In this document: piece after piece, positions 22,487-35,900 of the stretch
Layout of the letters: each line of letters opens with the position of its first letter
Numbering within the stretch: position 1 is the first letter of the stretch
Origin: Lagopus muta
Lineage: Eukaryota > Chordata > Aves > Galliformes > Phasianidae
Length of the DNA stretch: 64,000 nucleotides
Reading direction: 5' to 3'
Assembly: GCF_023343835.1 (NCBI RefSeq)
Contig: NC_064435.1
Location: 41,068,603 to 41,132,602 of the forward strand
Notes under the pieces: model-generated
What the model was told of the DNA's origin: nothing
The model's database searches: none
The model's input: the letters and a program-made list of their open reading frames with translations, nothing else
Program-made: the position numbers and the translations under genes

Positions 22487-25400
22487 ATCAAGCAGGTATA
22501 TGTGTATTATACAAATCAGGTGATCAATCCTGATCTCTGCAGCAGTTCCTCAGTTGTGCTGACAGATTTCACAGGCATGCTCTCGTGCATTCAAATTTTA
22601 AAAAACAAAACAGACTTAAGAATGGGTTTTCAAATATCAGCCCCGAGTTTTTTCCCCGCTCTCTAGTTCACTTAAATCCACCAGTACACTTGCTTCTTCA
22701 AAGGACATTTCATGAACTCCAGAGAAGCAGTGCACAAATGAACAGTGTCCAGAAACCAGCACAGATGTGAGCCTGCAGGAAAGCAAAGCATGTCTGTGTC
22801 CCAGTGACACCTCCATAGAAGACAGCTGTGGCCTTGCAAAATGCACACAGACATTCATTGGACATTCATTTATTGTTTCCACAAAGAAACTTGAAGACAT
22901 ATTCCTCCTGGATACAGAAAAATAGTTGTTTTCAGAACACTTAGAGGAAGGCAGCAACTATAGATTATCAGTGGGGCTGTAAAAGCATTCTGTACCAGAA
23001 ATTCCTGTGCTAGAAATACTTACTGCCTAAAGACCCCATCAGAATTGGACCCCAAACCTATGTGTTTTGGCTGTCACTGTGTGCACAGGGGAGCACAGTT
23101 AACACATCAACGCTGAACATGAGCTTTCATCTTTCCTGTGCAAGGTACACTGGAGGGCTTATTATCAGCCCTGACAAGTGTGCATAAAGATTGCACTGCT
23201 TTCTACCTCCAGCGCTCATCTGCAAACATCACCCAAGGATATCCCTGCTTAACCAAGAGCTTCAATGGCTCAGATTTTAGCCTGGCTGCAGTACAGCCTG
23301 ATGTACTGATGAAGTACATTTCTCAGTGCTGGAAGACAAAATTCCAAAACACGAGAGCAGAAAACCCAGGCTGTGCCCACTGCTCAGGTTTTCCACTCAT
23401 TGCCACTGCTCTCTGAACAGCATTAGCAATACAGCATGAATGTAATACCTCCCAGAATTCTACCACTTGTCTTTAAATAGCACAGACATCAAACAAATCC
23501 CAGCTATTACACAAAAAGCAGCTACACTACAACTCACAGCAAAAACCACACTAAAACACTCTGGCTTAGGAAGAAGCAACCCCTTATCTGTGTATCTGGG
23601 TAACTACACAGTGTAATTTCCACTGAGTAGAAGCAAGCGTATGAAAACTGAGCAAACATTTCATCAGCCCTCAGTTTTCTGCAGCATAGAATCAAGCATT
23701 TCTGAATGGCATATTTCAATTACAAGAATTCCTTCACTCTCTTGTTTCTTTGTCTTCAGCTACAGGCTCATTCAAGCAGGGGATGTGATTTCTGCATCTG
23801 TCAAGCAAAGGGGTGCATGTGTTTGTAGGCATCTGATTTAATACTGATTATTACACAAATACTACAGAATCATCAAATCATAAATACAGTAAAATATTAG
23901 AGATAAATAATTAACATTGTTAGACTGAATAGCACAAAAATTCCTAACAGATAAAATGTGTTTTTGAAATGCCAGGAAGAAATAGTTGCTGCTTCAAGGA
24001 ACACAAGCAGTTTCGATTTTATTATTATTGTTATTTTAGCAGATTGAAAACAGAAATGAGAAGTTTCCAAAGCAGTGTTGTGTTTTAAGCATCCCACTCT
24101 AAAAATCATAACCATGACACTGCTAACCAAGGTGACAAAGGCTTTAAACACTCAATGCTTAATTTGAATGACAACTCAAGGAAGCAAACACTTATCGTAG
24201 TCATTGAATGGCAATATTAAAACCATCGCTAACCAGAAACATGAGGACTATATATTTTGAATTCACATTATTTCAGTACTTCAAGTTACAGCACTTAAGG
24301 AGCGAAAACATCGCACTCAGCAGAACTTTGCTCTAAATGCAATGATACTTGATGCTGATTGTAAGGACACAGTTTGAAATACTGTCAGATAAGACTGCAA
24401 CAAATCCATCGTTACAGGTTAATTCTACCATAAGAGATCATACATTTTATTTGTGAATCTTCATACAGAAAAAATTACATGAGACAGAAGTCTGAGAAGA
24501 TGCAAAATAAGATGACTGTGATCACCTCCATGAATCCTGAAATGGCAATGCTGTGGCAAGGTGTTATTTTCAAGATTTATCACCAGTGGAAGGTCCCATA
24601 GCTCCAAGTGCCCCACAGCACCCAGATGATCTGGAATCACGTATTTTCTTGAAGCTTCCATCCAGCAAACAACAAACATGAAGAAACAGTAGGCCAGAAT
24701 AGGTGGGAATCAGGGTTACCAGCAATTCATCCAATATTTTGGCAAATGCAACAAGGATTTAACACAGACTTTTCCTCTTTAATAGTACTGACTGAATTAA
24801 TCACACATATACGTTTCACCTTAGGAGCACTGATCACCAATCACTCTGATTAACCTAGAATCTCAGTATCACGACTTCCATGCTCTTGTTTACAGTTCTC
24901 TACTATGGCAAGTTTTGCATACCAAAACCTAAAAGGAACAGAGCCATCTGGTTAATTGTGCACTATCTCAACATCACCCATGACGTTACCCATTCATGTC
25001 ATTTAGCACTAGTATAAATAATAGAAAGCTTTTAATATTTATCACTATTTCAAAATGGTAAACAGAAAAACATCAAGCTACTTGAATGTGGGAATGCTAC
25101 TTGAGTGCTGGTATACAACACTCATGGAATGGAATTTACTGTACATCCTTACAACTGTTCATCAATTGAGCAGAAGGTACGGATCAATTTAGTGGAAAAA
25201 CAACAGCAACAAAGCATTGCAGACAGCATTAACACCCAGGTAACATAGAAATCTGCTGTTTTAAACACTGAATGGAGCACTCAGTCCTATGGAAGCTGTT
25301 GTCAGATAGTGAAACCTGTTCTTCTGTACTTTTAAAGTTATTTTTAAGGCCACTGTAAGAGCACAATACACTGTTTCAGGGAATAACTCCAGTGCCAAAG

Positions 25401-28157
25401 CGGGTCTTCTGAAGAAAAAAAAATGTTACAGCAAACCATACAGAATTAGCTCAACACCTCCTTTCCCAGCAAGAACCACTCCAGGGGCACAACAGCTGCA
25501 TTTCCAGAAAGCAGAGGCCAGAATAAAAGCAAGCAGTAGTCAGACACCCTGCCTGTGCCACAGGACCCCTACCAGGCAAGCTGCTCCACCATCCTCCTGC
25601 ATCAAAACATAGGGGAAGAGAACTGTAATAGGTGTTAAACCCTGAATTATGGCCCCACAAACTACTACGTAGGAAATACGTCCCCACAAACTCACCATAT
25701 ATTTAAAAGTAACCATGCAATACAAACAATTGCCTAAATGTTTATTATTATGGTTGATCAAATCAGAAGACATGCTGGCAATTTCCTTTAGGTATCCACT
25801 GTACAATAGCATTTTGGAGGAGCGTGGATGACGCATTTATTCCACAGTAGCTCTGCCTTGCCAGCTATCAAGTATTCTCAAGATGCTTTTGGAAAGATCC
25901 GTGCCATCAAGGAGCACACCTTGCCACCTTCATGTACTTCACTACAGATGGGTAAGGCACGTTATTACTAATGTGGATGTTTCCATAGGATTGCTCGTTA
26001 TATCTTAAGGTTAAAAACAAGAAACCACCTTTTGTTTTACTCCTCTATGTCACAGTGAACTCGCCCCTCCCTTGAAAAAGCAGCACACAAGAACTTCAGC
26101 AGTTTCAGAGCAATGTTTTAAAAGCTGGTTCAGGACCACTAGCAAATGAAGAATTTTCACATGCACTTTGAAGAACAGTTGCTGTATTTAGATTCTGAGC
26201 TTTGTTCCTCACACAACTGGCTGAAAATGGTGCTCTACTTCGCAAGACATGCAAATGCAGTTTTGAGGGGAAAAAAAAGTCAGACATTTGCTAACAACAG
26301 CACGTACAGATCCTGCCCAATGAACATCACACAAATTAAGGAGAGGAAATTTGAAATGCTGGCACGGAAATTAAGTTATCAAAAAGAAACACAACATGAT
26401 AAAACAAATTGCAGGGCAAATGCTGATCAGACACAGATATTTGCAAAACAATGCAACCCTTCCAGAGAAGAGTAAGCAGCTGTGCACTAAAATCTTCCAC
26501 AAGTAATAGAACAGCTTAGGGAAGGCTTTCAACTTCTTGCAGTAGTCAAAAACATTGTAACATTCCATAAGGAGCTGCATACAGTCTTGTACCACTGTGA
26601 GCAAAAGGGAAATCCAAGACACATAAGACCACTCCAGGAGTATGTTTCAGTCACCTCACACCCTGGTGTCAGAGTTCAGGTCAGCTCTTGCCACCATTGT
26701 TTTTTCCTATGCAAAGTGTGTCTGCTTAGAGTTGGATACGCAGATTAGTACAGATACAAACCGATCAAGTACAGACAAGGGTGAAAACTTGATGATGCAG
26801 GATGATCTTGTATCAGATATGACCAAGTGATCAACCAGACCATTTTTCATGCTGCCAATAAGACAGTTTCTTAAACCACGTAAATAGTCTGAGCATTTCT
26901 CACTCTCTTGAGTTTATGCTGCAATTTTCCCCAAAATTCACATCTCAGAACTGCATGAATCCATTATTGTAACTGATTATAGATACCAATGTCAGTGTAA
27001 GAAAAGAGGATTTAATGGCATCAAAGTCATTCAAATGAAAATCAAGTAGGAAAACATTGCAGTGCACTTCAACCAAACCACCAAACTGTCACAAATGACA
27101 CGTCATATAAATACAGACAAGAGGTAGCTGGCAGCTATAGTTCCACTAATTCTAGAAGTGCCAAATCTGTAAAAAATAAAAAGTATTAAAAAAATTAAAT
27201 TTCTCAATTGAAAGCAAAGAACGTCTAGTTTATTGCTTTTAGAGGTTCTTTACATGTGAGACTGGCAAAGGCATATCAAACAAAGTTACCTGGCTGTTGA
27301 TGGCTTTTGATTAAATTCACTTTTTTGAAAGAATAAAACCTTGAATGCAAATAGTCAGCTTATTCCCACTGTTAAATGTTCTCACCACAATAAACAAACA
27401 CTTACATTTTCCAAGAGGGATCTCATTTCCAACAGGACACTGCTAGCTTACTTTCTTATGAGAAATCAGTAACAGAACCCAAACCAACGATCTCAGCAGA
27501 AAAAAAAAAAAAATATTGAAAACACAGACCAACATTTTTAAGAGGCAACAGGCATTCTAAGTAGAAGGACAGTGAGAAACACAATACATGAAAAGCAGAT
27601 GGAGATATGATGATCTGTGGTACGTGTGGGTTTTTTATTAAAGCTTCCAGAAGATTGTTTTTGTGTGTGTTTGAGAAGTAGCAAAGGTGGGACAAGAAAA
27701 AAAGGAAAGAAACATAAAAGAAAGAAAGATGCAAGAATGCATGAATCGAGGTAATAACTGCCAAAGCACGACAGAGACCTGAGAGACTTCAGAAGTGCGG
27801 TCTGAAAACTGCTCAGAGGTCAAGTAAGTCACTTGAAAGTTGTGCTCATTTCTCAAAAGATTCTGGAGGGGAGGCGTAGGGGGATCTGATAGATGAGATA
27901 TTTGCTTTTGGTTTGAGGAGGGGAGGCTGTTTGGTTTTTTGTTTTTCTTTACATGCACAGTGCAAGTTTGTATAAAGAAGTGGCAGCAGAGATGACAGAC
28001 GTTACTCTGCAGCAAAAGAAATACCTTGACCTCTAAAGTAAACTAAGCATACAAAATGTAAGAATAGAAGGTGCATGTAAAACCAGCAGCAATATTATGT
28101 TTGGCTTTCCACTACTTCTGCAAGTTACTGTACATATAATACATCACTGTTATAGAA
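22487..28157. other. Intergenic spacer between CLC promoter and UBE2V2 3' end
   Basis: About 5.7 kb of AT-rich sequence between the CLC promoter candidate and the proposed UBE2V2 poly(A) site. I see no CR1 copy, no RNA gene and no recognisable coding exon on either strand. Several TTTATT motifs (reverse complement of AATAAA), for example near 24450 and 27230, could serve as more distal UBE2V2 poly(A) signals, so part may belong to a longer 3' UTR. Confidence 0.6.
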
Positions 28158-28191
28158 ATGGCACAGCCTCAGACACTTTCCACATTTTATT
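28158..28191 (-). terminator. UBE2V2: UBE2V2 poly(A) signal candidate
   Basis: On the minus strand AATAAA (28186-28191) is followed within about 10-30 bases by G/T-rich sequence (TGTGGAAAGTGTCTGAGG), the usual layout of a cleavage and polyadenylation site. It would give a 3' UTR of about 0.7 kb. Other AATAAA motifs further downstream are possible alternatives. Confidence 0.45.
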
Positions 28192-28892
28192 TACATTTTA
28201 AGACTAACTTTAATCTCAATCACATATCCATACATTTCCTTTGTTTCACTAAAACTTAAATGCATGGTTTATTAGAACAAAGACTGTAAACAAATATTTG
28301 CCATGTCCAATACATGTAACACACAGGAGCTGCTTAACAGAAATTAATCCCCCCATTTTATAAATACAGGTATCAAAACAATCCTGAACATACTTTGTGA
28401 CACTACTAGTAGTCGGTACCCACACCCTTGCAAAATTAAACAAGATGAGCAACGGTATTCACTGTACCTGCTACTTTAAAACAAATTTTAACTGCAGCTC
28501 TTTTACTAAGCAAGATGGATAAAGCATGCCATTTATATTTTGCCTTCTCAAGAGATTATTTTCAGAAACATATATTATTCCACAGCAATCTGACACTTCC
28601 TGTCATGCTTTCATCTTGTAAAACCTGAATTCCAATTTTAGGCTATTCCAGGCTTATGCTTAAATGACAGTGCCTTGGTAAGAGAAAAAAATAATTGTGC
28701 TGCCTTTTTCTCCCAGTGCCTGAAAACATATTGGGCATACATATATTATATATATTCTTACAAATGTCCAGGTCATGTATACCAGCTGAAATTCTTTTAA
28801 TGTGTGGGTGTTTGCATTGTGAGATTTAATCAAGACATTAACATGAGTAGAAGGTTGTTGTTTTAAGACAGAAGTTTGAGAATCAGCTAAAA
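28192..28892 (-). other. UBE2V2: UBE2V2 3' UTR (proposed)
   Basis: Non-coding sequence directly after the UBE2V2 stop codon, up to the proposed poly(A) signal. AT-rich, no repeats recognised. The extent depends on which poly(A) signal is used. Confidence 0.55.
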
Positions 28893-29039
28893 TTAATTGT
28901 TGTAAGTTTGTCCTTCTGGAGGTTGTGGAAGCTTCATATTTTCTTTGGACATCATTAGACGTCTTAGCTCTTGAAGTACAACTTTAATGCTATAAGAATT
29001 TTGCCATTTTGCTAACACTGGTATGCTCCGTGCATCCAC
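28893..29039 (-). CDS. UBE2V2: UBE2V2 coding exon 4 (residues 97-144, C-terminus)
   Basis: Last coding exon, 48 codons plus TAA. It follows acceptor TCTCTTTGCAG and reads [40 protein letters not shown] and PEGQTYNN. This is the C-terminal part of the ubiquitin-conjugating-enzyme-variant (UEV) domain. The ending QTYNN and the VDARSIPVL segment identify UBE2V2 (MMS2) rather than its paralogue UBE2V1, which has VDPRAISVL and QCYSN. As in all UEV proteins, the E2 active-site cysteine is absent. UBE2V2 pairs with UBC13 (UBE2N) to build K63-linked ubiquitin chains in DNA damage tolerance. Confidence 0.98.
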
Positions 29040-30639
29040 CTGCAAAGAGAAGAGAAAGTTGTAAGTTATAATGAAATAATAATTTAAAAAAACCTATGTA
29101 TGAATTACTGCTATTGACCTAATGCTCCTAAGAAAGAGTCAAAACATTCTCTGACAATTTCTCTGTGGCATAAAGTCCCCACTTTATGAACTGTGTTCAT
29201 AACACAGTTTTTAGGAAAATAAACATACATTTGCACAGATACAGATTCTGCAATAAAACCCATGCAGGTGGATCCCTCCACCTGTGCTGATATTAACATC
29301 AGTGAGAACAAAAAGGATGGGGTGAGTGGAGAAGAAGTCAGCAAACAGTTCACTGCTAAACTGGAACCATACCTCACAAAATTCAGTTCTACCAATTTGT
29401 TTCAAATGACTCAAAAAAATCACCTTCATTAAGTATATATTAAATACATACACTTGGGTTTTTAAAGAGCTGAGGAAAACACTGACACACAAGTGTTTGC
29501 AAATACCTCTCTTAAGGAATACTTGTTTCAAGTATCAGTTTGTGATTATTCCATACTGATATTATGTGGTGCTTCTGATATACCAAGTATCAGTACATAT
29601 GCTAAGAAATGGCCTGAATTACTTGATTCATGATGTTGAGCCATTTATTAGTTCTTCACATTGTTCTTGCAGTAAATCATTTAATGGAGCTGTGAAGATT
29701 ACTTACATGTGGACTTTCCCTATTCATTTATTAAACCTGTGAGATAACTTACACAATCACAACACAGAGAGGTTTCAATAGGCAAGCACAAGTCAACAAA
29801 TGAAAATCAGCCTGTTTTGGCAGCAGGTATGTCCTGTCCACTCAGGCTGCACAGAGCATCCTAAGAAGATCTTAGGGAGCCCAAAGCTGTGGATGGCAAA
29901 GGAGACCCAAGGGCAAGAATAGGCAACTGCACAATCCTGAGTTCCATTGCCACAGTAATGCAGGTAGGCCATGAGGCTATAAAAGTGCTGAAAAGTCACC
30001 GATTTATAATTTAGGCTGTATAAAGCATCATGAAGCTTCTTTTCTCCTTCTCATTAGAACAAAAAGCAAAAAACAAAAAAACTTCACTGTCCTTAGAAAG
30101 AATTCTAGCAGAAGCATTTTCTTTCTAGATTGTTGAGGCTATTTTCAGAACACCAGAAGATGAGGCTAAACCTTTTGGTAAGAGGAAACTGATGCCAAAG
30201 CTTAACAGCATGCTGGTGTAGGTAGCAATAAGAACTCAAGAAAATTCTCCCTCTCACTAGGCACTTTTTCCCCGTAGCAGTGCTACTGTGTATCAGCATT
30301 TCAGATGAGCCGTGAAATGTTTGTAGGCCTTCTTTGTGATGCGAAGTGATAGAGGGCAGGATCCTTGATCCGATTCACAGCTCAGCACTTCTCTTTGTAC
30401 AAAGAACGTTCTGCCTAGAGTCTGAGCTCCTTATATAGCCAGCACCGCTGCAAAAGACCTCACATCATCAAACCACAGTATAAAAGGCAGTAAAATTAAT
30501 ACATAATTTATAAATGTTTGTAATAATTAAGAAAGGAGATCAAAAGGAAAGTTATCTTATGCATCAAGGTCATGGCAGTTTGAAGTAACCAGTAAGTGTA
30601 TGAGTTTACACAGAAAAGTTTTCAAAGTAACACTATAGT

Positions 30640-30810
30640 CCTAGAATCCTAGGAAGGCTTGGGTTGGAAGAGACCTTAAAGATCACCTAGTTTTAACCCC
30701 AACATGGGTTAAAACTACATCACCCTAAGATCACCCTAAAACTAGGCGATCTTTAACCCTAACCCCTGACACGGGCAGGGCTGCTACCCACTAAATCACC
30801 AGTCAGACCA
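30640..30810 (-). mobile_element. CR1 LINE 3' fragment, rearranged
   Basis: The plus strand opens CCTAGAATCCTAGGAAGGCT then TTGGAAGAGACCTTAAAG, a CR1 3' end in reverse complement. The middle is abnormal: a 17-base arm at 30678-30694 recurs inverted at 30738-30754, and short tandem units lie between them. The element resumes with CACGGGCAGGGCTGCTACCC-like sequence. Confidence 0.8.
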
Positions 30811-33800
30811 TCATGGTAGTTCCTGCACTCTTCTTCTGACACAAGTATTTGGTTTAGTGTGGTAGATAAAAGCAGCAAAACCTCAGTAACAGATGAAATG
30901 ACTGCCAGATCATATGTTCACTTTGCATTTTGTTGCAGGTGATTAAGAAGTCCTTTTTCCCTACACATGTATACACACTTATCACTTGCTAATACTTCTC
31001 TGCAGCTTACCTACTATCCTCTTCTATTCAGAGAAATACAACAAAATATGAGTACTCCCCGACTGCTCTGGTCTGTGCCCTTTGACAGACGTGTAATTTA
31101 AACAACTTCCATGTTGGCCTGAAATACAACACCCTCAGTAGCTGAGGAGAAATCACATCAATAATCTCCCTGAAAACCAGTCATCTCCCCAAGAAAAACT
31201 ACGGAAAAGAAGTAAAGGTAAATGAGGCCAAGGACCAGACAACAGCTGGAACAGAAATGCAGGAAAAATGCACACATTGGAGGCTCGTGGTAATTATGCA
31301 GTAATCAACAACTGGTGGCTTTAGAAGACAACCAGTAAGCCAATGTGAGTAAGAAGAGAAAGGCAGGTTTAGCTTTCAGTAGGTTTGAAAGAGAAAACTT
31401 AGTATCTGTTCAGATAAGGACCAAGTTAGCAAAAAGTAGATGGAAAGGCAGTTGTTCTGGGACTCCTCCGGTGAACATCTGCCTTCAGCCTTGCAGTTCT
31501 GCTCCCAAACTATCTTCCTTTTCCTTGATTCTCCACAACTTCACCTTTATAGTCTATCTCAAGTTTGCACTCAGCCTCAGTTGCAGCACTTAGTGATCAG
31601 TCATCACTGATGTTTAAGCAATGCAGTTCTACATACTAGCTGTGCTGGAATACGAGAAGGGATCACTCCGAAGTAAGCTTCTTCAGCTTTTCTTTTTGGC
31701 TGGGAATTTGTAATAGTAGCTCACAGACTGTAAACTCTGTCGTAAAGTTATGAATGCTTTCTGAGTAAAGACTGCTGCAACATAACATTTTGTTGCTGTT
31801 TATCTCAAGGCTCTTTTTGCAAGTCACCGACTTACTGATGACATTTTACAGCAGTGAAGATTTTGGTTCAGGAATTGCACTGCAGAATGTATTTCCCATT
31901 TAGACAGTGTGCAGTAAATTCACTTTATGAAGAACAATGCTAAGATATTTGGAAGGCTGACACAAACTATGTAACATTCAAATCACACAAGAGCATCTAA
32001 GTAATATTGAAGGATGCATCTGTTATATATAAGAGGAAGAAGTTTCTGGATGGCATAAAAGCTAATAGGGCTGAAAACTGCAATCTGAGGACTATTTTTT
32101 TTCTGGGGTACACAACTGTAAACATAACTTTAAAAAAAAGGAGAAATTATGTACGTTATTTCACTAAATTACTGGAATCAAACCAAATAATTTTCTAAAA
32201 TGTTGCCAAGTATTGGGTATTTATAATTTTCTCAGTAACTTTCGGAGAACTTAAAGCAGAAGCAAACTGCTTAGTTTACAATAAACACACTCAAAGCAGT
32301 AACTGGACAGCATTTGACGGAATTATAGTTGACAGAGGCCCAAGTGAATTTATAAGTAACAAGGATTTCCAGCTGTAAGTTTTTGTGATGCAAATCCTGC
32401 AAGACAGGCTGCTAAAAAAAACTCTCACAGGCTCAAAAATTAGACATCTCCAAAAGACCATGTGAAAATAAATAGCATGCCAGAACACAACCTGCATTTC
32501 ATCAATACAGGATACAAAATTAAAAACAAAAACAAAAACACTCCACAGCATTAAGAACAATAATTTAAATACAGTTGTACAACAATGACCATTAGCACAG
32601 AAAAGCATTTTGTCCAGCCATAAGTACTCAGACTAGCTTTTCTGAAATTAGTACCCCAGTCCTGTGTGCAAACTCAGTAGCTCCACAGGCAAACTGAAAA
32701 GCAGAAAACCACATGCTAAAGCTTGCAAATAAGAAATGCAATTTCCAAGGGTGATTCAATGAACCTAAGTTAGGCCTTCTTATACAAAATACTCTTAAAG
32801 CAGCCCTCTCCTTTCCTACAATGTCTCTGAAGTTATGCTGCTGATAGAAAATTCACTCACAAGCAAAAGTTCCTTCCCAAAACAATCCAACTGGAAGTCA
32901 AAATATTCCAACTGTCAGTAAGAATAAACTCAACACGCATAACTGCACTTTAACGGAAAACATAGAAGCAGTTTAAAACTAGCTTTCTTACACTAACATC
33001 AACTCCAGTACACATCCATCACTCCCCTCCACCTTTCACACTTAACTCAAAAGGAATTATTATCCTTGAAGCTCATGCTGGGGACTCTACCTCGAGCAAT
33101 TACTGGCATAATTATTTTGTATACTTTAACACTGCCAAAAATGTTTTGAGTATTACTATAATATTGCCATGGCAACACTTCTGGTGCTGTTTATCTTGGG
33201 TTTCTATTCTGCAAGTCATCAATATTTTTCATGACATCTACAAGCAACGTGATCAAAAGACGGCCATGAGTGAACAAAGAGGCTGCAGAAATATAGACAG
33301 CAGAGCTTCTTTGAAGACAAAACACTGTCATCTTCAATCATTCAAAGTATGCAGCAAACCACTTATGATCTATTATATGAAAGAATCAGTGAGAGAGCAG
33401 CTTCAGAGAAACAAGGAAATAAAATAGGAAGCAGAAACATGAACTGTTCCAAAGAAGCTGGAGCACGTTTTAGAAGAAAAAGAATCTGAGCTTATGGCTC
33501 AGGCAACAGAATAATACTTTCATCCATTAAACATACATACATTTATTTTGCTTTCCAGTATTTTGCAGCAAGCTGGAACATACATGCACAGAACTACTGC
33601 AAAGAGACCTCTATTATGATCAGAATTGCTTTAGAATTTCTAAATAACACCTGGTTCTGAAAAAAAAAAAAAACACCAAACTTTCACTAATGTTTAAAAA
33701 GAAGCTTTAATGAAAAGCTAAACAGCTTTTAGAGTATGCATATACTATCATCCATACTCACACTATAAACAAAAGTTTTTACTTAAACCCCTATTTTTGA

Positions 33801-33887
33801 AACGCATGCTTAGAAGATTGAAAATGAAAACCAAGATTTGTCTAGTTTTTTTGAATTTGGAACTAACAAAATATAAAGTTATCCTAC

Positions 33888-34085
33888 TCTTAGGAAGAGA
33901 CCTTTGGGTCCACCTGACTCAACCCCAGCCCAGAGCAAAGTGCCCAGGTGGCATATGAAAATCTCCAAGGAGGAGACCACAAAGCCTCTGGGTTTTGTGT
34001 CTGTGCCAGTCTATCACTCACACAGTGAAATATCCCCTCATGTTTAGATAGAATGGCTTCTTATTCTTACCCTTTCCACTAGAAA
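33888..34085 (-). mobile_element. Old CR1 LINE 3' fragment
   Basis: Plus-strand phrases AGGAAGAGACCTTTGGGTCC, AGAGCAAAGTGCCCAGG and GAAATATCCCCTCATG resemble a diverged CR1 3' region in reverse complement. The terminal repeat is lost, so boundaries are approximate. Confidence 0.6.
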
Positions 34086-35774
34086 AGAATCTGTTCAGCA
34101 CAAGTGAACTGCCTCTATATCTCGTACACTCTTTGTGTACAACTTCTCCAGAAACGTGACATTTCTATCCACACAGAATACACCACAGATAAGTGGCTTA
34201 ACCAAAAATGAAAAACTAGGTTGGAGCAAAGCCAAACTCAGCTCTCCGTCAGAATTCCAGTTCTGTGCTCTCAACTGCAAAACGTGCCTCCACTTTAGGA
34301 GGTCTGGCACAATTTTAGTGAGAACAACGGCAAAACAAGTTAAAAACACAAGAAATCAAGACAAAGGGTACATCAAAAAAATCACTTAGTGAGTTTTAAA
34401 TCCGTTAGTGCTGCGAACGGTTTATGTTAAAAGTACAACCTATTCCTACTGAAATCCACGAAACACGTACAGTTAAGCATCTGCACAGCAAATCCTTCAT
34501 AATGTATTCTATCTGCTAGAACCACTGGGGGTAAGAATGAACTTTTGCTGCAAGCTTACAAATGAATTAGAATCAGATTTTCCTATAGTAACGACTGAAT
34601 TTTATCAGTGCTTTTAAAACCACCCGTCAAACTTCCGGTCCCAATATTCAGCCCCTTTCTCATCAGGCTGAGGGAGTCCAGACTTCTCCAAACACAAGCT
34701 CCAAGCAGATGGGCTCAGTAAACACAAGCTTTTAGGCTCTGCAGGCCTGAAATTTCGCTTCTGGAAACCAGCAGCTATATTCTCAGGCATGCACAGATGA
34801 ATTAATGACAACATACTTCTTCACTGATTCAGAACAATACATGTTACAAGGGGGACATATGAAAATAGTATTATAAACATACCAAAAGCTCTACTGCATT
34901 CCAGATTGGCAGCTTTGGCTGGTCACAACCTCTTAATAAATACAAATACTGAGATTATAAGCTACAGCTGGAATAAAGAGCAACAGCTGGTTTGTAGACA
35001 GCAATTTTAGTAAGATCTTCAGATAGAGTTGGGTTGTTGACTATGCAGGAAGAAATTTCAAATCCCCTTTGAACTATTGCTGAGGTGTTAGTTCACTGGC
35101 TTTGGATGATCAGTATACTTTTAAGACTCACCACAGCTCAAACACACTGCTAAGAATGTAATTCACTGCAAATGGATCTTTAATATGAAAGTGGTTACTA
35201 CCTATATTAAAAGACCTTAAGACTGAAGCTTAAAAATAATCTCAGATCTGAATAAATCCACTATAAAGAAAATAGGCATTTAAACACATCAGTTCATCCA
35301 CAATACGATTCAGGCAGAAACATTTCCATTTGTAATTAATGGAAATATCAGATAAAGTTTGGATACTAAAACAAACTTTACTAACTAAACAAAAAATGGT
35401 CTTTAGTACAGCATTCCTGTTAGGACAGAATCTAATGTCATTTTTGTAAGATCAATCCATGGAAAATATATGGCTTAAACATTTTTTTTCCAGTGCAAAA
35501 TTAAAACCTTTGATTTTATTTCAGAGAAACAAGAGTTTCAGTATTATAAATAATGCCTCTCTCACTAACAAGCCACTGAGAGCCACTAAAATACTGTAAA
35601 CACCTTAAGATTTAAATGTGTGCAATAGGCAACCAAAATTTCATTTAAACCAAGTACTTCATACTGTACAATTTAAATAGGAAAACTCCTTCCAACATGC
35701 AAAATCCTCATCTGGGATATAAATAGTTTATAGTACAGATTAACAATATTGTTGGTCTTACCATTTCAACTTAC

Positions 35775-35900
35775 CATTCCATTGGAATTATTTATTCCAT
35801 TCATATTAATTTTAGTTACAAATCTAACTGTAGGAGGTGCTTCTGGATATTTAGGTCCACACTCTACTTTCAGACTGTATATTCTGTTTTCATAGTTTGT
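35775..35900 (-). CDS. UBE2V2: UBE2V2 coding exon 3 (residues 55-96)
   Basis: Exactly 42 codons, phase 0 on both sides, between acceptor TGCTTTCTAG and donor ATG|GTAAGT. It reads [20 protein letters not shown], then [20 protein letters not shown], then GM. This is the central beta-sheet of the UEV fold with the conserved [10 protein letters not shown] turn. [15 protein letters not shown] distinguishes UBE2V2 from UBE2V1 ([15 protein letters not shown]). Compared with human, the end reads NNSNGM instead of NNSSGM, and APPT instead of APPS, both minor. The position matching the E2 catalytic cysteine is not cysteine, as expected for a UEV. Confidence 0.98.

Larger units (their letters stand above)
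29040..35774 (-). other. UBE2V2: UBE2V2 intron 3
   Basis: A 6.7 kb intron, AT-rich. It contains two CR1 fragments (30640-30810 with an internal inverted repeat, and the old 33888-34085). No other gene or RNA was recognised. Confidence 0.9.
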
